DNA of 64,000 bases from G963556115 sp963675945. Its GTDB lineage: Bacteria; Planctomycetota; SZUA-567. Position numbers and translations under genes: made by a program. Within the stretch, counting starts at the first letter, position 1, and every line of letters starts with the position of its first letter. A model generated the notes under the pieces. The model saw nothing but the letters and a program-made list of their open reading frames with translations. It searched no databases and had not been told where the DNA came from. Shown one piece after another: positions 1 through 8,777 of this stretch. The stretch lies in assembly GCA_963675945.1 (NCBI GenBank), contig OY780932.1, positions 310,001 to 374,000 of the forward strand, in the 5' to 3' direction.

Positions 1-1
1 G

Positions 2-319
2 GCGCTCAAAGAAGCAGGTTTGGATGGCAAGGTAGTTGTCACCGGTCAGGACGCCGATGAAGTAGCATGTCAGCGCATTGTCAATGGCACACAGTCAATG
101 ACTGTCTACAAGCCTATCAAGAAGTTGGCGCGTAAAGCCGCACAGCTTGCAGTAAAACTGGCTTCAGGCAAGCCCTTCTCTGCTACCGGCAAGATCAATA
201 ACGGTGCCAAGGATGTCCCAACCATCTATATCCCGGTAAAGACAGTCACCAAGGACAATATGGATAGTACCATTATCAAAGATGGCTTCCATTCAAAAGA
301 AGCAGTATACGGCAAATAG
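2..319 (+). CDS. xylF: D-xylose ABC transporter substrate-binding protein XylF (3' end only)
   Basis: Only the last 105 codons are inside the window; the reading frame is open from base 2 and its start lies upstream. The motifs SGQDAD-like TGQDADEVACQRI, GTQSMTVYKPI and TIIKDGFH match the C-terminal lobe of XylF, the periplasmic sugar-binding protein of the XylFGH importer. The residues around QDAD line the sugar site in this family. No transporter ATPase or permease follows, so xylG and xylH, if present, are upstream or elsewhere. The gene ends at a TAG and is followed by a long gene-less stretch and a strong hairpin terminator. The family is clear from several conserved blocks; specificity for xylose rather than another pentose is inferred. 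Confidence 0.88.
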   Translation, partial: ALKEAGLDGKVVVTGQDADEVACQRIVNGTQSMTVYKPIKKLARKAAQLAVKLASGKPFSATGKINNGAKDVPTIYIPVKTVTKDNMDSTIIKDGFHSKEAVYGK

Positions 320-636
320 CCACTGCTGAGCCAAACTCTGCTCAATTTGCACAGCAGATTATACAAACTCAGCAATTAAACCTGAAAAATCCGGGTAAGC
401 AACAACAGCAAATCTATGCAAAAGGTTCAGCGTGATCATGAGTTGACACTACAATTCAAATTCACCCCTTCTGCGTCAAACACGTGCTATTTACAATAAC
501 TGCTCAACTATTAATAAAACTCTATCTCGGTTCGAGATAGAGTTTTATTAATAGTACTAAACCAATGAGAATATCTTAACTTATCAATACTCAAGTACAA
601 AGTTTCTACTCTTTCAAGTAGCGAAGTCAGTATCGG
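320..636. other. Gene-less stretch between convergent xylF and galE
   Basis: No open frame with a ribosome-binding site is seen. The only clear element is the long hairpin at 508-554, listed separately. Confidence 0.6.
508..554. terminator. Bidirectional hairpin terminator between xylF and galE
   Basis: A perfect 22-bp inverted repeat (arms 508-529 and 533-554) has a 3-nt loop. The outer part of the arms is A/T-rich (TTTTATTAAT in either direction), so it can act as a Rho-independent terminator for both convergent units. Confidence 0.85.
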
Positions 637-1653
637 CTAACTATCATACCCATTCGGATTCTGGCTCTGCCAACGCCAAGAATCGACACACATGCGTTCA
701 ATATCATACTCCGCCGTCCAGCCCAATTCTTTCTCAGCCTTTGAACAATCCGCGTAGCACATAGGTACATCTCCCGGACGTCTGGGCATAATTTGATAAG
801 GTATCTCCTTACCGCACGCCTTACTGAAAGCCGCAACCACTTCCAGCACACTACTCCCATTACCCGTACCCAAATTCCAGGCGCAACAACCGGTCTTATC
901 CTGGATAATTTTATCCACAGCCTTGACGTGCCCTTTTGCCAAATCAACAACGTGAATATAATCCCTGACCCCGGTACCGTCAACCGTCGCGTAATCATCT
1001 CCAAAGACCCCAACCTTCTCCAATCTACCGACAGCAACCTGAGAAATATACGGCATCAAATTATTCGGAATACCGTTCGGGTCTTCACCGATACGCCCAG
1101 ATTCATGCGCCCCTACCGGGTTGAAATACCGCAGTAGAGCAATATTCATAGACGCATCAGCCGCAGCAAGATCACGCAAAATCTGCTCAATATACAGCTT
1201 GGTTCTGCCGTACGGATTGGTTGCACTGAGCGGGAAATCCTCAAAAATCGGCACGCTCGCCGGATCACCATATACCGTTGCCGAAGAACTGAATACCAGA
1301 TTGGTGGCATTATATTCCCGCATCAGCTTACAGAGGTTGAGAGTACTCATAATATTATTGTCATAATACTCCAGAGGTTTCTGCGTAGATTCGCCTACTG
1401 CTTTATACCCGGCGAAGTGTATTACCGCCTCAAAGCTATGCCGGGTAAAGACCTCTTCAAGTGCGGCATAATCCAACATATCCACCTGATAAAAGGTATG
1501 CGGTTTACCACTAATCTCTTCAACCCGCGTCAGCGCCTCCTGCTTGCTGTTGTAGAGATTATCCACAACCACAATATCATACCCTGCTGCCTGCAATTCA
1601 ATAACGGTGTGCGTACCGATATACCCGGCTCCACCAGTAACCAGAATACTCAT
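637..1653 (-). CDS. galE: UDP-glucose 4-epimerase
   Basis: Interconverts UDP-glucose and UDP-galactose in the Leloir pathway and supplies UDP-galactose for surface glycans; cytoplasmic. The 338-aa protein is full length for the short-chain dehydrogenase-type epimerases. It has the N-terminal Rossmann motif TGGAGYIGTH (about residues 6-15), the serine-rich FSSSATVYG strand and the catalytic Tyr148-x3-Lys152 (NPYGRTK). The RYFNPVGAH block and the C-terminal YADCSKAEKELGW segment are also typical. The start ATG follows AAAGGATTTTCAGTT. It lies 134 bp downstream of a HAD-phosphatase gene on the same strand, which may be functionally linked sugar metabolism. No galK or galT is nearby. Confidence 0.96.
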   Translation of the reverse strand: MSILVTGGAGYIGTHTVIELQAAGYDIVVVDNLYNSKQEALTRVEEISGKPHTFYQVDMLDYAALEEVFTRHSFEAVIHFAGYKAVGESTQKPLEYYDNNIMSTLNLCKLMREYNATNLVFSSSATVYGDPASVPIFEDFPLSATNPYGRTKLYIEQILRDLAAADASMNIALLRYFNPVGAHESGRIGEDPNGIPNNLMPYISQVAVGRLEKVGVFGDDYATVDGTGVRDYIHVVDLAKGHVKAVDKIIQDKTGCCAWNLGTGNGSSVLEVVAAFSKACGKEIPYQIMPRRPGDVPMCYADCSKAEKELGWTAEYDIERMCVDSWRWQSQNPNGYDS

Positions 1654-1787
1654 AACTGAAAATCCTTTTCAAAAAAAGCCAGCAAAATTCTCTAAGAGTA
1701 CGTATGATAGCTTATTTTAGACGTTAGAGCAAGTGTATTTATTTATAACCGCCACCCTGCACACCGTGCTTGAACCTTGGCGCATAC

Positions 1788-2453
1788 TTACTTGATAAGC
1801 TGGTCGATAATCTCAGGGCTGACCTCATCCAGACTATCAACCACCATATCCGCATGCGCCAGCAGTTCTTCCCGCTTATGCGTAGTGGTAATAGCAATAG
1901 CCGCCATCCCGGCGCTTTTCGCCGCCTTCAAGCCGTGCAGACTGTCCTCAATTACCGCACACTTACGGGCAAGCACCCCGAGTTTCTCAGCGGCCAGGAT
2001 GAAGACCTCTGGATTGGGTTTACCCTCGCTTACATCATCCCCACTCACAATTTCACTGAGGAACCCGCCACATGGCATCACCTCAATAAGCATACGGATA
2101 TTTCCCACCGGCGCTGACGAACCGACCCCAGTCTTGAACCCAGACTCATTGAGGCTGGTCACCAGCTTAGTAACGGCCGGATCTTCGCAGTAATCCTCTC
2201 TAAATCTATCGTTATAATACTCTTCCTTCAGTATCAGCCACTCGTCAATCATCGCCATATCCGGCTCAACTCCATTTTCTTCACAGATGGCTTTGGCGAA
2301 GGGAATTGAGGTCTGCCCGAAATACTGATCATACTTCTCTTCGGTAATCTCAAACCCATACTTGCGCCCCGAGTCTCTCCAGGCACGATAATGCATTTTT
2401 TTGCTATCAATCAACACCCCATCCATATCGAATATCACTGCTTTAGTATCCAT
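1788..2453 (-). CDS. HAD-superfamily phosphatase, beta-phosphoglucomutase-like
   Basis: A 221-aa HAD hydrolase with the N-terminal motif FDMDGVLIDS (Asp9 nucleophile, Asp11 acid/base), a helical cap domain at about residues 18-85, the motif-II serine VGSSAPVGNIRM, and the C-terminal metal motif VIEDSLHGLKAAKSAGM. This layout is shared by beta-phosphoglucomutases, phosphatases of sugar phosphates and phosphonatase relatives, so the exact substrate cannot be set from sequence. Its place before galE fits a sugar-phosphate role. The start ATG follows AAAGGATATGCT and its promoter region (2454-2584) is shared with the divergent fabI. Confidence 0.85.
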   Translation of the reverse strand: MDTKAVIFDMDGVLIDSKKMHYRAWRDSGRKYGFEITEEKYDQYFGQTSIPFAKAICEENGVEPDMAMIDEWLILKEEYYNDRFREDYCEDPAVTKLVTSLNESGFKTGVGSSAPVGNIRMLIEVMPCGGFLSEIVSGDDVSEGKPNPEVFILAAEKLGVLARKCAVIEDSLHGLKAAKSAGMAAIAITTTHKREELLAHADMVVDSLDEVSPEIIDQLIK

Positions 2454-2584
2454 AGCATATCCTTTATAATTATAATCTTGTAATAATACTCAACAATAAA
2501 TATACTAATAATATTCTTGAATTCAACTGCTTAAGCAAATTCTATATCCAGGCAGATATTATAGTATCAGAAGGGAGCAAATCT

Positions 2585-3373
2585 ATGGATTTTAAGGCAA
2601 AGACCTACGTTATCTTCGGTGTCGCCAACAAGAAGAGTGTTGCATACCATATCTGCCGAGAGATTATTGACCGCGGCGGTAGAGTAATCTGTTCAGTCAA
2701 AGATCAGAGCATCCAAACGCAGGTTGCCAAGATTCTCCCCGGAGCCGATTTTTTCACCTGTAATGTTGAAGACGAGCAAGAGGTGAACTCAGTGGCGGAG
2801 AAGGTCAGAGAATTCACCCCAACTCTAGACGGCATGGTTCACTCCATCGCCTTTGCAAATTACTCAGAAGGGCTTAAGCCTTTTCACGAAACTTTAAAAA
2901 AAGACTTTCTCCAAGCCGTCGACATCTCGTGTTTTTCTCTGATAAGTCTGGCCAATAATCTCAAAGAGCTCTTTACCGTAGACGCCTCGGTTGTTACCAT
3001 ATCAATCTCCTCCACCCGCACCACCGCTGAAAATTACGGCTATATGGCTCCCATAAAAGCCGCCCTCGACTCAAGCGTAGCCTTCCTGGCCAAGAGCTTT
3101 TCCGAGTTCAGTAATGTCCGCTTCAACTCGGTAAATCCCGGACTGCTCAAGACCTCGGCTTCAGCCGGTATCCCTGGATACATTGACAGTTACCTATTCG
3201 CTGAAAAACTAACCCTGCGTAAAAGAAATCTCACCACGACAGAGGTAGCTCGCACCGCCGCCTTTTTGCTACACCCGGCTTCAAGCGGCATAAATGCCCA
3301 AAACATTATTATTGATGCCGGAATGGGGGTCAACGCTTTCGATACCGAAATAGTAAAGAAGGTGACCCACTAA
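2585..3373 (+). CDS. fabI: Enoyl-[acyl-carrier-protein] reductase (NADH), FabI type
   Basis: Catalyses the last step of each round of type II fatty acid elongation, reducing trans-2-enoyl-ACP. The 262-aa protein matches FabI in length. It shows the cofactor motif VANKKSVAYHI near the N-terminus, the SIAFANYSE strand, and the FabI-type catalytic Tyr-x6-Lys pair as Tyr151 and Lys158 in YGYMAPIK. NPGLLKTSAS and INAQNIIIDAGMGV correspond to the substrate loop and C-terminal strand. Several positions differ from textbook FabI (GYMAPIKAAL instead of the usual MGLAKAAL-like stretch), so a divergent member is likely. It starts at an ATG after AAGGGAGC and stands alone as a single-gene unit. Confidence 0.88.
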   Translation: MDFKAKTYVIFGVANKKSVAYHICREIIDRGGRVICSVKDQSIQTQVAKILPGADFFTCNVEDEQEVNSVAEKVREFTPTLDGMVHSIAFANYSEGLKPFHETLKKDFLQAVDISCFSLISLANNLKELFTVDASVVTISISSTRTTAENYGYMAPIKAALDSSVAFLAKSFSEFSNVRFNSVNPGLLKTSASAGIPGYIDSYLFAEKLTLRKRNLTTTEVARTAAFLLHPASSGINAQNIIIDAGMGVNAFDTEIVKKVTH

Positions 3374-3561
3374 AATCTCTGCTAAGTCCTATATTTTAGG
3401 TACTTTTTTCATTTTTTACTTGTGAAAGTCAAATCTTAAGTATATGATAAATACTATGAATAAAGAGTACTCGCCATTACTTTTTTACGGTTCGAATAAT
3501 ACCCAAGAAATTTTGTCTGTAGTCGCTAACTTTATATAACAGTTTCAAAGGAGATATACCA

Positions 3562-4749
3562 ATGGGAGAAATTAAAAACGTCAGACGTCCGGCAGCCATC
3601 AATAAGATTGAGATCAGTGAAAAACTAACCCACCTCAAAGATGTGCTCAAAGACGCGAAGAAAGTCGGTATCTATCTTACCCAGGAAGGCGCGTTACGCT
3701 GGCTCACAGGAGTAAGACATCAAATTACCGATATTGCGGCAAATGATATCTCTCCGGTAAGCGCTCTATGCTTGGTAAAAGGTAATAAGTACGAACTAAC
3801 CTTTATCTCCAGCCCATTTGAAATGCCAAGAATTCAGGATGAACTACCTCCCATCTTCAAGACCAATACCGAAGTCAAGATCAAATTCGCCCTCACTGCC
3901 CCAAAACTCGGCGCAACCATTATCAAGCCTACCGACTCAATTTACGCTGCCACCGTCGGCCAGATCTGCCGTCCACTTATCGGCGACCAGAAGGGCAATC
4001 AGTTCAAGAAGTACACCTGGGTTGCCAGCATGCAGACCGCAGCCATTGCCAAAGCCGCCTATGAGATCGAACCCGGAATGAACGGCACCCAAGTGCGCCA
4101 GATAATGCTCAACAACATGATCGACATGGGGCTTGAGACCAATATGCTCCTCGTCGCCCTGAAGAAGCAGGAGAACCATCTCCACCCTCTTTACAACGAC
4201 AAGTACAAGATCACCGCCAACAGCATGCTCAAGCTCGTCTCTGCCGGCAGACTCGGCGACGTTATCGTCTCCGCAACGCAGATGGTACGTTTCGGCAAGA
4301 TCTCCCGTAAAGAAGCTGCCAATTACGCAGCGCTACAGCAGGCGGTAGTTGAATATGCCGACCTCTACCGAAACGGCGCCAACGAGCATGATATTTATCT
4401 CCAGTGTGGCAAACGATTCAACATGGTCGAGAAGGATTTCGATATCAAGGGCTTTGGCAAGAGCGCATATCTGCACCACCTTGGTGGTCCAACCAGCCCT
4501 CTTGGAAATCGTGATTACTGCTTGGACAAGACCAGTTCAAACACCTGTTTCTCTGGAATGTCGTTTGCGATAAACCCTGTAGACTGCCTCACCGGCACCA
4601 AGGTTGAAGTTCAGGGAATTGTCAATACCGAAGGTGCTCCTACTATGCTTGATTACTCCCTCTATGTCCCAGAGGACATGCTGACCTTCAGCGAAGTCAC
4701 CGCCAGCGGCGGCACCGTAGCCAAGATTGCCAATATTATTCAGCGTTAA
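3562..4749 (+). CDS. M24-fold (Xaa-Pro peptidase-like) protein with degenerate metal site
   Basis: A 395-aa protein with the two-domain layout of creatinase/Xaa-Pro aminopeptidases: an N-terminal alpha/beta domain (to about residue 150, with EGALRWLTGVRH) and a C-terminal pita-bread domain (GMNGTQVRQ, AYLHHLGGPTSPLGNRDY, FSGMSFAINPVD, VNTEGAPTMLDYS). In active M24 enzymes five ligands (D, D, H, E, E) bind two metals. Here the two aspartates and at least one glutamate seem replaced (VSATQMVRFG, then NPVD and NTEG), so peptidase activity is doubtful. A binding or regulatory role is possible. It has a strong ribosome site (AAAGGAGATATACC) and ends before a good terminator; neighbours give no further hint. 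Confidence 0.6.
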   Translation: MGEIKNVRRPAAINKIEISEKLTHLKDVLKDAKKVGIYLTQEGALRWLTGVRHQITDIAANDISPVSALCLVKGNKYELTFISSPFEMPRIQDELPPIFKTNTEVKIKFALTAPKLGATIIKPTDSIYAATVGQICRPLIGDQKGNQFKKYTWVASMQTAAIAKAAYEIEPGMNGTQVRQIMLNNMIDMGLETNMLLVALKKQENHLHPLYNDKYKITANSMLKLVSAGRLGDVIVSATQMVRFGKISRKEAANYAALQQAVVEYADLYRNGANEHDIYLQCGKRFNMVEKDFDIKGFGKSAYLHHLGGPTSPLGNRDYCLDKTSSNTCFSGMSFAINPVDCLTGTKVEVQGIVNTEGAPTMLDYSLYVPEDMLTFSEVTASGGTVAKIANIIQR

Positions 4750-4776
4750 AACTGTGAACGATTCCTGTATATTATA

Positions 4777-4809
4777 AATACGGTGGCTACCCGCCACCGT
4801 ATTCTTTTT
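4777..4809. terminator. Hairpin terminator between convergent genes
   Basis: Arms AATACGGTGGC and GCCACCGTATT (4777-4787 and 4793-4803) with a short loop, followed by CTTTTT on the plus strand. It ends the M24-like gene and can also serve the convergent glycosyltransferase. Confidence 0.85.
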
Positions 4810-4839
4810 AACAATACCTATAATACAATACCAAACAAG

Positions 4840-5679
4840 CTATTTCAGAGTCAATAGCGGCTGCAATGGCATTAATTCACGTATAGCCCGCCGACAATCC
4901 TCCTGTTCAGCGGTATACGCTTTGTTCTGAGTATGTTCACGAATATAATAAACCTGTAGAATGCGGTGTACATGATAGATATGCCTCCCTGCGAGCTCGA
5001 GTACCGCAAGGAAAAAGGCCTGATCTGCAGAGCTGCTCCACCAATACCCGGTTCTGCGATCTACCATATACTCCCTGGGTACATGCTGGTATAGTTCACT
5101 CCTGAAGGTCTTCAGATGCCCGGCGTTCCAGGGCGCCGCTCTAAAAGCGTTATTTTGAATCACCGACTCACTAAAACTCCTAGTCTGCCCCAACACCTGC
5201 TTATCAGAGCTGATCCAGGTATTATAGGTCGCCCAGATATCACGGTCAGAGTAAACCTTAGCCAAGAATTCCAGAACTCCAGCGTCTGCCAGCCAGTCAT
5301 CACCGTCGAGCTGCATCGCCACACTCCCGGCGGGAGCGCGCTTGAAAGCGGTATGGAGATTATGCGCAATATTCATATTCTCAGCATTGCGAATGTACTC
5401 GACATTATGCTCAGGATGCTCCTTAAGCCAATTTGCAATCAATTCAGGTGTATTGTCGGTAGAGGCATCATCGATAAAGATATGGCGCACCCGGTGCCGA
5501 GGCAAGGTCTGATTATATACCGAATCCAGACATTTCAAGGTCGCCGCACCCGAATTATACTGCGCCGAGACGACCCAGAACGATACCGCGGGATCTGGCT
5601 CAACCCGCGCAAATTTTAAAACCTCCCAGAGTCTGTGCCAGCGATTACTGAGCAACTTACCTAGCATCTTGAGCTTCAT
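4840..5679 (-). CDS. Family 2 glycosyltransferase
   Basis: A 279-aa GT-A fold glycosyltransferase. The nucleotide-sugar binding motifs are IDDASTDNTPE (about residues 92-102) and the metal-binding DGDDWL (about 144-149), followed by helical C-terminal sequence without membrane spans. Such enzymes add sugars to lipopolysaccharide or other surface glycans on the inner face of the membrane; the donor and acceptor cannot be told from sequence. The N-terminal 30 residues (MLGKLLSNRWHRLWEVLKFA) look like an amphipathic membrane-contacting helix. No strong ribosome-binding site is seen before the chosen ATG. It is a lone gene facing the M24-like gene. Confidence 0.85.
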   Translation of the reverse strand: MKLKMLGKLLSNRWHRLWEVLKFARVEPDPAVSFWVVSAQYNSGAATLKCLDSVYNQTLPRHRVRHIFIDDASTDNTPELIANWLKEHPEHNVEYIRNAENMNIAHNLHTAFKRAPAGSVAMQLDGDDWLADAGVLEFLAKVYSDRDIWATYNTWISSDKQVLGQTRSFSESVIQNNAFRAAPWNAGHLKTFRSELYQHVPREYMVDRRTGYWWSSSADQAFFLAVLELAGRHIYHVHRILQVYYIREHTQNKAYTAEQEDCRRAIRELMPLQPLLTLK

Positions 5680-5911
5680 ATATACATTATACTTTCAATT
5701 ATAGATATCCCTAAAGTCTCCAAATATTATTCCAACCACAACAGTCAAAATCAAGAAACAAATTATAATTCTCTGCCCGAAGCAACAAGTAACCAGCAGA
5801 CAAAGAGAGATTTTAAGAAAAAATTACTGAACTCGACACACCAAGAATGACGATATAGCTACTGTTTCCATATTTTCCAATCAGAAAAACTACTTTTACC
5901 GAGGTAATAAA

Positions 5912-6631
5912 ATGAAAAAGTATCTGCTTATCACCGTACTAGCCGCTATCCTGACCCTGAGCAGTGGCTGTATAAACAATTGTACCACCAATAGCTGCAA
6001 AGGTACTCCAGAAAATGAAAAATCTCTGACTGATTACTGGGCATTCTACGAAGCCAAAGACCCCTGTGCCAATGGCCGAAGCTGCAGTATTGAGGAGAAG
6101 CAGGCCTACGCACTTCTGGGTTACAAAGCAGCAAAGAACATCGGGCTGGTAGCTGTTGATCCAAAGACCGGCCTCAGCGCTATCGAGAGCCCAATCAGGC
6201 ACCTTCCTAAAGGCCCTGCTTACAAGTGCCCAGAAGGAACTTGTAGCGCCACAGCACCTTGCCCCATAAACACTTATAGTAACGGCAGCACAACCGTAGA
6301 GACCTCGGAACCATCTCTACACAGCCAGACCGGATTCCTGCTTACAGCCTTTGACACCGAGGTTGGCCCCAGATTTGTCATTCTCAAAGCCGATGAAGAG
6401 TTCGAACCAGGCATAACCTTTGAAGAAGCCGCCGGAACCTACGAGAGTGTCGCTCAGACTATAGCTGCCGGCGAAGGCAATATCGCAATCTTCCTGACTG
6501 CATTCCCGCTGGTCGAGACCGAGAATAACCTGAGTGCACGGCTACCGAATGATTTTGATGTCAAACATATCCGCTCCATCGCTGAAAAACTTGGCAAGAA
6601 AGACCAACTTCTCTTCCGTAAGTGGAACTAA
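5912..6631 (+). CDS. Cysteine-rich predicted lipoprotein of unknown function
   Basis: The 239-aa product begins with a lipoprotein signal (MKKYLLITVLAAILTLSSGC, lipobox LSSGC with Cys20), so it is expected to be lipid-anchored in the envelope. The next 100 residues hold many cysteines in pairs (NNCTTNSCKG, DPCANGRSCS, YKCPEGTCSATAPC), which suggests disulfides in the periplasm. The C-terminal 110 residues are cysteine-free and probably form a separate domain. I do not recognise a family. The 232 bp upstream are A/T-rich and probably carry its promoter, and a very strong terminator follows, so it is a single-gene unit. Confidence 0.75.
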   Translation: MKKYLLITVLAAILTLSSGCINNCTTNSCKGTPENEKSLTDYWAFYEAKDPCANGRSCSIEEKQAYALLGYKAAKNIGLVAVDPKTGLSAIESPIRHLPKGPAYKCPEGTCSATAPCPINTYSNGSTTVETSEPSLHSQTGFLLTAFDTEVGPRFVILKADEEFEPGITFEEAAGTYESVAQTIAAGEGNIAIFLTAFPLVETENNLSARLPNDFDVKHIRSIAEKLGKKDQLLFRKWN

Positions 6632-6671
6632 AGCACTTCATTTTAAACATCTCAAGATATAGATATAGAAT

Positions 6672-6722
6672 ATTATAATATGGAAATAGAGCAGCCAGGC
6701 TGCTCTATTTCCATATTATAAT
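6672..6722 (+). terminator. Long palindromic terminator after the lipoprotein gene
   Basis: A perfect palindrome with 25-bp arms around a single central base (6697); the lower stem is A/T-rich. It separates the lipoprotein gene from purA. Confidence 0.85.
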
Positions 6723-6838
6723 TATACCGAACGAAAAAGTTTGATATTACCCCTTAAAAAAACATTGAAATTAGCTATAATCACTATGTTTGGAACTTAA
6801 AATTATACAAAAAACGCATTAAACATAGAGGAGATAAA

Positions 6839-8119
6839 ATGAGCGTTACCGCAGTTATTGGGATGCAATGGGGCGATGAGGGCAAAGGCAAGATTGTCGA
6901 TGCCATAGGTGAAAACACAGATGTTGTCGCTCGCTGCCAGGGTGGAGGAAATGCCGGACATACGGTTGTAATCGGTGAAGACATATTCAAGCTCCACCTT
7001 ATACCCAGTGGTATTCTCAGAAAAGACGCGGTAGCAGTTATCGGCAACGGTGTAGTTCTAGATCCGCTGAAGATCATGCAGGAAATCCAGGAGTTGAATA
7101 CCAAGGGTATCGTTACTGCTGGGCGCCTCTTCATTTCAGACAGAGCGCACGTCGTTTTCCCCTTCCATAAAGTCCTTGACGGTCTGCGTGAAAACGCCCG
7201 CGGTGCCGCCAATCTCGGGACTACCAAACAAGGTATCGGCCCGACCTACTGCGACAAAGCGGCACGCTGCGGCATCAGAGGCCACCATCTCCAGGATCCT
7301 GATAAATTTCTCGTTCTGCTCAAATCCCGCATCGCCGAGGTCAATAAGTACATTGAATTCATGGGAGGAGAATTGCTCGACGAGGCAGAGGTACTGGCAG
7401 AGGTGCTTCCGGCCATCGACAGTCTACGCCCCTATATCACCGATACCATAGCCTATCTGCAAGCAGCCCTCAAAGCCGAGAAAAAAATTCTGCTGGAAGG
7501 GGCGCAAGGGGCGATGCTTGATATTGATTTCGGCACCTACCCTTATGTTACCAGTTCCAATACCACTACAGGCGGCTGCGCAACCGGCAGTGGTATTCCG
7601 CCCTGGCAGATCAAGGAGGTACATGGGGTAATCAAAGCCTTCACCACTCGCGTCGGTACCGGCCCCTTCCCAACCGAACTTGAAGGTGATGCCAAGACCA
7701 AGCTCGGAGGTACCGGTTGTAACCACTGGGACGAATTCGGTACCACCACCGGCAGACCACGCCGCTGTGGCTGGTTGGATCTGGTAGTCACCAAGTACTC
7801 CGCTGAGATAAACGGGGTAACCAATATTCACATTACCAAGCTCGACATCATGTCGCAATTTGATGAGATCAAGGTCTGCGTCGCTTATGAGCTGGACGGG
7901 AAGAGAATTACTACCTACCCTGCCTCACTCGAACAGATTGAGCGCTGCAAACCCGTATATGAGAGCATCCCCGGCTGGCACTCCGATATTACCGCTTGCA
8001 AATGCATCCAAGATCTGCCAGAGAATGCCCGTAAGTATATCAACCTCATCTCTGAGTACTGCGGCGCCGAGGTAACCTCGGCAAGCTTCGGCCCGGCGCG
8101 AGAACATACCCTCTTTTAA
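6839..8119 (+). CDS. purA: Adenylosuccinate synthetase
   Basis: Makes adenylosuccinate from IMP, aspartate and GTP, the first committed step to AMP. The 426-aa length and the motifs fit the family: GMQWGDEGKGKIVD (P-loop with the catalytic Asp), GGGNAGHTVV with the catalytic His, GTTKQGIGPTYCDK, the GAQGAMLDIDFGTYPYVTSS block, and the C-terminal guanine-binding TKLDI. The start ATG follows AGAGGAGATAAA. It is the first gene of a run purA-pyrR-pyrB-memo/ammecr1-hemA-hslV on one strand, with gaps of 46, 66, 39 and 3 bp, so purine and pyrimidine genes are probably co-transcribed. Only a TATAAT-like -10 box (about 6775-6780) was noticed upstream. Confidence 0.97.
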   Translation: MSVTAVIGMQWGDEGKGKIVDAIGENTDVVARCQGGGNAGHTVVIGEDIFKLHLIPSGILRKDAVAVIGNGVVLDPLKIMQEIQELNTKGIVTAGRLFISDRAHVVFPFHKVLDGLRENARGAANLGTTKQGIGPTYCDKAARCGIRGHHLQDPDKFLVLLKSRIAEVNKYIEFMGGELLDEAEVLAEVLPAIDSLRPYITDTIAYLQAALKAEKKILLEGAQGAMLDIDFGTYPYVTSSNTTTGGCATGSGIPPWQIKEVHGVIKAFTTRVGTGPFPTELEGDAKTKLGGTGCNHWDEFGTTTGRPRRCGWLDLVVTKYSAEINGVTNIHITKLDIMSQFDEIKVCVAYELDGKRITTYPASLEQIERCKPVYESIPGWHSDITACKCIQDLPENARKYINLISEYCGAEVTSASFGPAREHTLF

Positions 8120-8165
8120 TTGACTATTTATTACCTACTGGATTTTAACCTGGAGAAAACGCAGC

Positions 8166-8711
8166 ATGGCAATCAAACTCTACAACTCGCAATGGGTCAA
8201 CAACGCCTTTGAAGAGATGGCAGAGAGTATCAGTAATGAGAAATTCCGGAGCAAGGGTCTGGCGCTGATTGGTATCCAGACCCGGGGCGCCGAGATGGCG
8301 GATAGAATAGCTACCATACTACAGAACAAAGGGGTAAAAGCCGAGGTCGGATATCTTGATCCGACCATGTTCCGTGACGACCTCCATACCGGTGGCGGTC
8401 TCAAAGACATAAAAGAGACAGCCATCAACTTCGACATCGAAGACAAAGCAGTCATTCTAATTGATGATGTCCTGCTTACCGGCAGGAGTGTCCGCGCAGC
8501 CATCGATGGCCTGCTCCACTATGGGCGGCCGGCCTGCGTACGCTTATGTGTCCTGGTGGACAGGGGCGGCAGGGAGATCCCGATCCAACCGGATATAACC
8601 GGTGCCCATATAGATGTTCCACTAGGAGGGTGGGTTCGCATCAAGCTTGAGAAAACAGATCTGCGTGAAGATGCTGTATACATCATTGAGGACGGCGAGA
8701 TAGAACCGTAA
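8166..8711 (+). CDS. pyrR: PyrR: uracil phosphoribosyltransferase / pyr operon regulator
   Basis: The 181-aa protein is the size of PyrR and carries its PRPP-binding loop VILIDDVLLTGRSVRAAID, preceded by GIQTRGAEMADRI and VGYLDPTMFRDDL. In many bacteria PyrR binds the leader RNA of pyr genes when UMP is high and causes attenuation; it also has weak uracil phosphoribosyltransferase activity. Its place just before pyrB supports the regulatory role. I looked for a PyrR binding loop in the 66-bp gap before pyrB and upstream, and did not find a convincing one. The start follows GGAGAAAACGCAGC. Confidence 0.94.
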   Translation: MAIKLYNSQWVNNAFEEMAESISNEKFRSKGLALIGIQTRGAEMADRIATILQNKGVKAEVGYLDPTMFRDDLHTGGGLKDIKETAINFDIEDKAVILIDDVLLTGRSVRAAIDGLLHYGRPACVRLCVLVDRGGREIPIQPDITGAHIDVPLGGWVRIKLEKTDLREDAVYIIEDGEIEP

Positions 8712-8777
8712 ATAGCGGCATGAAGCTGAAATCTGGTTACATCTGGAAGATATTTTTTTGTAGCGAGGAGAGAGTAC

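Noticed and set aside
627..1037. 136-residue frame antisense/out of frame in galE
   Set aside because: It shares the strand but not the frame of galE, has no ribosome site and no family similarity; a shadow of the true gene.
8712..8777. PyrR-dependent attenuator before pyrB
   Set aside because: The gap is only 66 bp and holds neither a PyrR binding loop nor a terminator stem.
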